A stretch of 64,000 bases of DNA, taken from the NCBI RefSeq assembly GCF_000813725.1, contig NZ_JWLD01000047.1, positions 1-64,000 on the forward strand. Reading direction: 5' to 3'. This document shows positions 60,083-64,000 of this stretch, in pieces. The notes under the pieces were generated by a model, which made no database searches, had not been told where the DNA came from, and saw nothing but the letters and a program-made list of their open reading frames with translations. Source of the DNA: Leisingera sp. ANG-Vp (GTDB lineage Bacteria; Pseudomonadota; Alphaproteobacteria; Rhodobacterales; Rhodobacteraceae). A program made the translations under genes and the position numbers. Position 1 is the stretch's first letter; the number at the start of each line of letters is the position of its first letter.

Positions 60083-60793
60083 ATGCACTTGGTCGTACTG
60101 GTGACCAACACCGACGAAAGCGAATTTGCCCAAAGGCACCCCAAGGACGGGGAGAAATTCACGGATCTGATTCTGATGGCCCGCCCGGACTGGCGCACGT
60201 CTGTCTTTTCGGTGAAGGACGGGGAATTCCCGCAGGATCTGTCAGCTTATGACGGCGCAATGATCACCGGCAGCCCGGCCTCGGTCCGCTCCAATGCGCC
60301 CTGGATCACACAGTTGCTGGCACTGATCCGCACCGCCCATCATTCAAAAATCCCGCTATTCGGCGCCTGCTTCGGCCATCAGGCCATCGCTTTGGCCCTC
60401 GGCGGCACTCTCGATCACAACCCCAATGGATGGGTGCACGGGCTGACCCGCAACCGCTTGCTTCACCGCCCGGACTGGGCCGTTTCCCTGCCGGAGGAGG
60501 TCAAACTCTATGGTTCCCACTGCGAATGCGTCAGTGCATTGCCGGCGGGTGCAGCACCGCTCAGCGAAAGCGGCGGCATGAACACAGGCTTCACCCTTGG
60601 CCGCCACATTTTCACGACTCAGCACCATCCTGAGATGAGTCATGATTTCATCCTGGCATTGTGCGACGAAATGCGGGACGAACTGGGCCCGGCTGCCTTT
60701 GCCCGCGCCTTGGACAGCCTGGCGCAAAAGTCAGATCAGCTATCCTTTGCAGACAGCCTCGCCTGTTTCTTCGAGCAAGCCGCGCAGCGCTGA
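60083..60793 (+). CDS. class I glutamine amidotransferase-like hydrolase
   Basis: A 236-residue GATase1-family protein. The catalytic triad is Cys96 in GACFGHQ, His182 and Glu184 in QHHPEM. It has no fused synthetase domain, as in PuuD (gamma-glutamyl-GABA hydrolase) and similar stand-alone hydrolases, though GMP-synthase-like homologues of unknown role exist. It lies 81 bp from the divergent P450. Linked to a GS-like ligase, it would be expected to release glutamate from a gamma-glutamylated product. Confidence 0.82.
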   Translation: MHLVVLVTNTDESEFAQRHPKDGEKFTDLILMARPDWRTSVFSVKDGEFPQDLSAYDGAMITGSPASVRSNAPWITQLLALIRTAHHSKIPLFGACFGHQAIALALGGTLDHNPNGWVHGLTRNRLLHRPDWAVSLPEEVKLYGSHCECVSALPAGAAPLSESGGMNTGFTLGRHIFTTQHHPEMSHDFILALCDEMRDELGPAAFARALDSLAQKSDQLSFADSLACFFEQAAQR

Positions 60794-60803
60794 CCCTGCG
60801 GCT

Positions 60804-60855
60804 TCTTTCTGGTCCAAAATACCCGCGCCGCAGGCACGGGGCCGCAAGGCCCCGT
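60804..60855. terminator. family 1 element and bidirectional terminator
   Basis: A CAAAATACCC core is followed by a perfect ACGGGGCC-GCAA-GGCCCCGT stem (60836-60855), between converging amidotransferase and GntR genes. Confidence 0.65.
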
Positions 60856-60866
60856 TCAGCACCGTT

Positions 60867-61517
60867 TCAGCCCAGCGCCGCCAGCAGGTCCATCACCGTC
60901 ACTTGATCAAACTGCACATGCTGGATCATTGCGGCTTCAGCACCCTCGCGGTCATGGGCAAAGATCAGCCCGGCAATCTCCCTGTGCTCTTTGGCCGACT
61001 GCGCAATGGCGCCGGGATAGCGGTAGCGCGCCCGGTAGTAGGCCATCAGCTTGCGGGCATTGGTCTTGATCAGCTCGACCAGAAACGGGTTTCCGGAGCC
61101 CTCGGCCACACAGGCATGAAACCGCAGGTTCAGCTGGTAGTAGCCCGCCGGATCGCCGTCGCCCTTCTCAGCCGCATGTTCTTCACAGGCGGCAACCACG
61201 GCCTCCAGTTCCCTTGCCTGCGCCGGGGATAACCGCCGGGCCGCCAGAGCCGCCGCCTGCCCTTCCAGCCGGGCATGCACTTCCAGAATGGCCAGGAATT
61301 CCTCCAGCGTCGGCTTGAACAGCACCGCTCCCTTGCGCGGCAGCCGCTTGATCAGGCCAATGGCTTCCAGCTGAATGAAGGCTTCGCGCACCGGGGTTCG
61401 GGACACGCCGTGGCGCTCCACCAGCTCGCTTTCCTCCAGAGGCGCGCCGGGCACAAGGCGGCCCGCCTCGATATCCTGAAGGATTGCGTTCAGAACCTGT
61501 TCCGTCTGCCCAGCCAT
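60867..61517 (-). CDS. GntR family transcriptional regulator (FadR subgroup)
   Basis: A 216-residue regulator. The N-terminal winged HTH (about 8-70) reads LVPGAPLEESELVERHGVSRTPVREAFIQLEAIGLI. The FCD effector domain (about 80-205) is all-helical with conserved histidines (RFHACVAEGSGNPF). It is downstream of a promoter at 61545-61573. It may control the P450/amidotransferase pair or the sulfatase; both are adjacent. Confidence 0.88.
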   Translation of the reverse strand: MAGQTEQVLNAILQDIEAGRLVPGAPLEESELVERHGVSRTPVREAFIQLEAIGLIKRLPRKGAVLFKPTLEEFLAILEVHARLEGQAAALAARRLSPAQARELEAVVAACEEHAAEKGDGDPAGYYQLNLRFHACVAEGSGNPFLVELIKTNARKLMAYYRARYRYPGAIAQSAKEHREIAGLIFAHDREGAEAAMIQHVQFDQVTVMDLLAALG

Positions 61518-61544
61518 GGCGCCGCCTTTGATGCGTTTCCGGCC

Positions 61545-61573
61545 AATTTATGAGGCTGCCTGCAATTTGGCAA
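61545..61573 (-). promoter_or_regulatory. promoter of the GntR gene
   Basis: On the minus strand, TTGCCA (61568-61573), a 17-bp spacer, and TAAATT (61545-61550). The ATG of the GntR gene at 61517 is 28 bp downstream. Confidence 0.5.
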
Positions 61574-61581
61574 CGCGGGTA

Positions 61582-61632
61582 AGGGGCGCTGCCCCCGCCC
61601 TTGCGGGCTCCCCCGGAGTATTGGCGCAAAGG
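61582..61632 (-). repeat. intergenic element family 1, inverted copy
   Basis: AGGGGCGCTGCCCC followed by GGCTCCCCCGGAGTATTGGCGCAAAGG. It aligns closely with the reverse complement of 6599-6649. It lies just past the sulfatase stop at 61649 and is probably its terminator. Confidence 0.6.
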
Positions 61633-61648
61633 TGAAATTGCAGAGCGC

Positions 61649-63274
61649 TTACTGAGGCACCCGCCCGCGGTACTTCTCCGTCAGCTCCGGCGCAACCTCG
61701 TCCGCCTCGTAGACGCCCAGCAAGATCCCCTTGCGCCCCGACTTGCCGCGGCGCGCCTTGATCTGCGCATCCGAAAGGGTGATCCGCTGCGACATCCGGA
61801 GACCCCATTCCTGCAGCCGGTCGTACATCAGGTCAATGACCTCCTGATACCCGCCCCCCTTGGCCAGATCCACCAGCTCATCCGGATCGTTTTCCAGGTC
61901 AAACAGCATCGGCCGCAATCCGCCCTCGGCGTGCATGAACTTCCAGCGCTTGTCGGTCACCATGAAAAGGCGCGCGTCTTTCGGCTCCAGCCCCAGTTTT
62001 TCGCACAGCGGCATGGTGGAGTAGTCGAACTCGGCAATGGCATAGTCCCGCCACGCCGGGTTTTCCCCGCGCAGGAACGGCATTAGCGAGCGCCCTTCCA
62101 GGATATGCGGCGCAGGCTCGCCGCCTGCAACCTCAAGGAACGTCGGCAGCAGGTCGATTGCCTCCACCAGCTCATCGCAGGTTGTGCCGCGGGTGCTGTC
62201 AGCTTCGGCGCGCGGGTCATAGATGATCAGCGGCACCTTGATTGACGGCTCGTGGAACAGGTTCTTTTCCCCCAGCCAGTGATCCCCCAGGTAGTCGCCG
62301 TGATCCGAGGTCACCACGATCATCGTGTCCTGCATCCGGCCGGTGTCCTCCAGCCAGCTGAACAGGCGGCCCATCTGGTCGTCAGCCTGCTTGATCAGCC
62401 CCATATAGGCAGGGATCACCTTGTCCCGCACCTCATCGCGGCTGAAAGTCTTGCCGATCTGGTTGTTCATCATGCCATCAAAGACAGGATGCGCGTCTTC
62501 GCGCTCCGCCTCCGAGCGCACCACCTGCAGCACGTGCTCCGGCCCGTACATGCCGTGATAGGGCGCGGGCACAATATAGGGCCAATGCGGCTTGATGTAA
62601 CTGAGGTGCGCGCACCAGGGACCATCGGCCTGTTCGATGAACGCCATCGCCTGGGAAGTGAGCCAAGGCGTTTCGCTGTCTTCTTCGGCAATATTGGCAG
62701 GCTTGTCCGCATTGACCATGAACCAGCCGGAAGCGATGTCATTTCCCTCGATCCCGGCATTGGCAAAATCGTTCCAAGGGTTTTCACCTGGGTAGCCCTT
62801 GCCTTTCAGGTATTCGTTGTAAGGGCTGCGCTTGCCGTCATAAAAACCGTCAGGCCCTTCCGCCCACAGCCCGTCATCGCGCACATAGGGGTCAAATCCG
62901 CACTCGGACTGGCGCACCCCGATCACGCTGTCCGGCGCCAGCCCCAACCGTTCCATGCCATCTGCATCCGCAACCATATGAGTTTTGCCGATCAGGTGGC
63001 AGCCCATGCCGGCCTTGCGCAGATGGTCGCCCATCGTCCACTCGCCGACACGCAAGGGGTAGCTGTTGAACTGCACCCCATGGCTAGAAGGGTAACGGCC
63101 GGTATAGCTGGACATCCGCGAGGAGCCGCAAGTTGGCGATTGCACGTAAGCCCGGGTAAATCGCATCCCCTTGGCAGCCAGCGCATCGATATGCGGCGTG
63201 TGCAGATGCGGATGGCCTGCGCAGCTCAGATAGTCGAACCGCAGCTGGTCGAACATGATGTAAAGAATGTTCAT
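61649..63274 (-). CDS. sulfatase/alkaline-phosphatase superfamily hydrolase
   Basis: A 541-residue enzyme. The formylglycine position is Cys49 in SPTCGSSRMSSYTGRYPSSHG. The consensus C-x-P-x-R reads CGSSR, so proline is replaced by serine. Metal residues are in ILYIMFDQLR (Asp9), and VTSDHGDYLGDHWLGEK (about 333-349) supplies the Asp-His pair. The remaining fold matches arylsulfatases, choline sulfatase and phosphonate monoester hydrolases. No signal peptide is seen, so it is cytoplasmic. ATG 63274 follows GGGAGG; the frame opens 20 codons earlier without conservation. The substrate could be a sulfate or phosphonate ester. Confidence 0.88.
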   Translation of the reverse strand: MNILYIMFDQLRFDYLSCAGHPHLHTPHIDALAAKGMRFTRAYVQSPTCGSSRMSSYTGRYPSSHGVQFNSYPLRVGEWTMGDHLRKAGMGCHLIGKTHMVADADGMERLGLAPDSVIGVRQSECGFDPYVRDDGLWAEGPDGFYDGKRSPYNEYLKGKGYPGENPWNDFANAGIEGNDIASGWFMVNADKPANIAEEDSETPWLTSQAMAFIEQADGPWCAHLSYIKPHWPYIVPAPYHGMYGPEHVLQVVRSEAEREDAHPVFDGMMNNQIGKTFSRDEVRDKVIPAYMGLIKQADDQMGRLFSWLEDTGRMQDTMIVVTSDHGDYLGDHWLGEKNLFHEPSIKVPLIIYDPRAEADSTRGTTCDELVEAIDLLPTFLEVAGGEPAPHILEGRSLMPFLRGENPAWRDYAIAEFDYSTMPLCEKLGLEPKDARLFMVTDKRWKFMHAEGGLRPMLFDLENDPDELVDLAKGGGYQEVIDLMYDRLQEWGLRMSQRITLSDAQIKARRGKSGRKGILLGVYEADEVAPELTEKYRGRVPQ

Positions 63275-63417
63275 TGGCCCCTCCCGCTCAGCGCACTCTC
63301 CCGGCATATCCGCATTAATAAACAAGTGAAGCAATTTTGGCGAGCCGGTATTCTTGACCGCCCAGCAGCAATGGCAGAATGATAGCGCTCTGCATTTTCA
63401 ATTCATCCGTTGCCATC

Positions 63418-63948
63418 ATGCCCGATCCCGCCTCATCCGCCATTATCCGGCCCGCAGAAAGCAAGGACTGTTCCAGCCTTGCAGCCCTGTCTATCGAAGT
63501 ATGGCTGGCCACCTACCTGCGGGAGGGCGTCAGCGGCTTTTTTGCTGATTACGTGCTTGGCCACTATACGCCCAATCATTTTGCCGCAGCGCTGAACGAC
63601 CCGTCGGAACGCCTGCTGGTATCGCAAAACAAGGCCGGCATTGACGGATACATCCGTATCACCAACGGCAAACCGCACCCGGCCGGCGGAGAGTCGCAGA
63701 CGGAAATTTCGACACTTTATGTCCAGCCCCGGCACCATGGAAATGGCCTGGGAAGATCCCTGCTGGAAGCCGGACTGCAGCTGTGCCGGACAAACGGCTG
63801 GGACGCCCCCTGGCTTACTGCCAATTCAGAGAACAAAAGCGCCATCGCCTTTTACTGCCGCCATGGGTTCGAACGGGCAGGCAGCACCCATTTCCGGATT
63901 CAGGACTCGCAATACCCGAATGACATCCTCCAATACCGCGGGGCATGA
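63418..63948 (+). CDS. GNAT family N-acetyltransferase
   Basis: A 176-residue acetyltransferase. The acetyl-CoA-binding region is LYVQPRHHGNGLGRSLLEAGL (about 101-121), and WLTANSENKSAIAFYCRHGFERAG (about 134-157) is the typical C-terminal part. Neither ATG 63418 nor the in-frame ATG at 63379 has a strong Shine-Dalgarno; 63418 matches the usual distance to the domain. The substrate is unknown. It is divergent from the sulfatase gene. Confidence 0.8.
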   Translation: MPDPASSAIIRPAESKDCSSLAALSIEVWLATYLREGVSGFFADYVLGHYTPNHFAAALNDPSERLLVSQNKAGIDGYIRITNGKPHPAGGESQTEISTLYVQPRHHGNGLGRSLLEAGLQLCRTNGWDAPWLTANSENKSAIAFYCRHGFERAGSTHFRIQDSQYPNDILQYRGA

Positions 63949-63970
63949 CCCGCGCGGGATCTCCAGCACC

Positions 63971-64000
63971 GGGGCTCTCCCGCCCGCCGTCAGCCTTTTC
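63971..64000 (+). repeat. intergenic element family 3, truncated by window end
   Basis: GGGCTCTCCCGCCCG at 63972-63986 is identical to 38902-38916 (copy A). The rest of the element lies beyond the window. Confidence 0.5.

Noticed and set aside
1-64000. tRNA, rRNA, insertion sequences, phage genes, CRISPR arrays, riboswitches
   Set aside because: Intergenic gaps (all under 300 bp) were read for cloverleaf, transposase-end and repeat-spacer patterns; only hairpin elements and operator-like repeats were found.

Overview
The window is a GC-rich stretch of about 64 kb packed with short-gap operons. It looks like a marine alphaproteobacterium of the Rhodobacteraceae, roseobacter group (Leisingera/Phaeobacter/Ruegeria-like). 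This is inferred from two DddQ-type DMSP lyase genes, TRAP and tripartite tricarboxylate transporters, MurR/RpiR regulators beside methylamine or betaine-type enzymes, a PhnCDE operon, and dispersed intergenic hairpin elements containing a 'CAAAATACTCC' core. No rRNA, tRNA, CRISPR array, transposase or phage gene was seen, and there is no gene-free stretch above 300 bp.

Region 1 (1-14.05 kb) is a divergent locus. Leftward: RpiR regulator, Rieske oxygenase, aldehyde dehydrogenase, carboxymuconolactone-decarboxylase-like protein. Rightward: dimethylglycine/sarcosine-dehydrogenase-like flavoprotein, a medium-chain dehydrogenase, then three successive cupin+enolase-superfamily doublets (two of the cupins are DddQ-like), then an aminomutase-like PLP enzyme. 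It reads as uptake-independent catabolism of quaternary amines or betaines joined to DMSP-lyase-type elimination chemistry, and it is the most interesting part of the window. A 21-bp-phased array holding a perfect DnaA box lies at the extreme left edge.

Region 2 (14.15-25.2 kb) is a leftward eight-gene operon: isopropylmalate-dehydrogenase-like enzyme, GMC oxidoreductase, AruI-like ThDP decarboxylase, aldehyde dehydrogenase, Ldh2-type oxidoreductase, fatty-acid-hydroxylase-type membrane protein, MmgE/PrpD protein and a non-pyrrolysine MttB-family methyltransferase. A divergent LysR gene faces it. Region 3 (26.2-36.3 kb) holds RidA, a small secreted protein and an RpiR regulator, divergent from an operon of an N-formylglutamate amidohydrolase-like protein, a TRAP transporter (DctQMP), a gamma-glutamylamide-synthetase-like protein, aldehyde dehydrogenase and iron alcohol dehydrogenase.

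Region 4 (36.3-46.1 kb) is more housekeeping: LacI regulator with divergent glyceraldehyde-3-phosphate dehydrogenase, Mrp/ApbC, a PhnC-D-E-E transporter operon ending in a hexapeptide acyltransferase, and ribulose-phosphate 3-epimerase. Region 5 (46.3-55.4 kb): a FadJ-like multifunctional enzyme, then a leftward TctC-B-A, aldehyde dehydrogenase and UPF0261 operon with a divergent IclR gene. Region 6 (55.5-64 kb): omega-aminotransferase, 2Fe-2S ferredoxin, a second glutamine-synthetase-like gene, cytochrome P450, class I glutamine amidotransferase, GntR regulator, a sulfatase-superfamily hydrolase and a GNAT acetyltransferase. The synthetase, P450, ferredoxin and amidotransferase together suggest an amine-oxidation route through gamma-glutamylated intermediates.

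Numerous long open frames opposite these genes are high-GC shadows and are not annotated.
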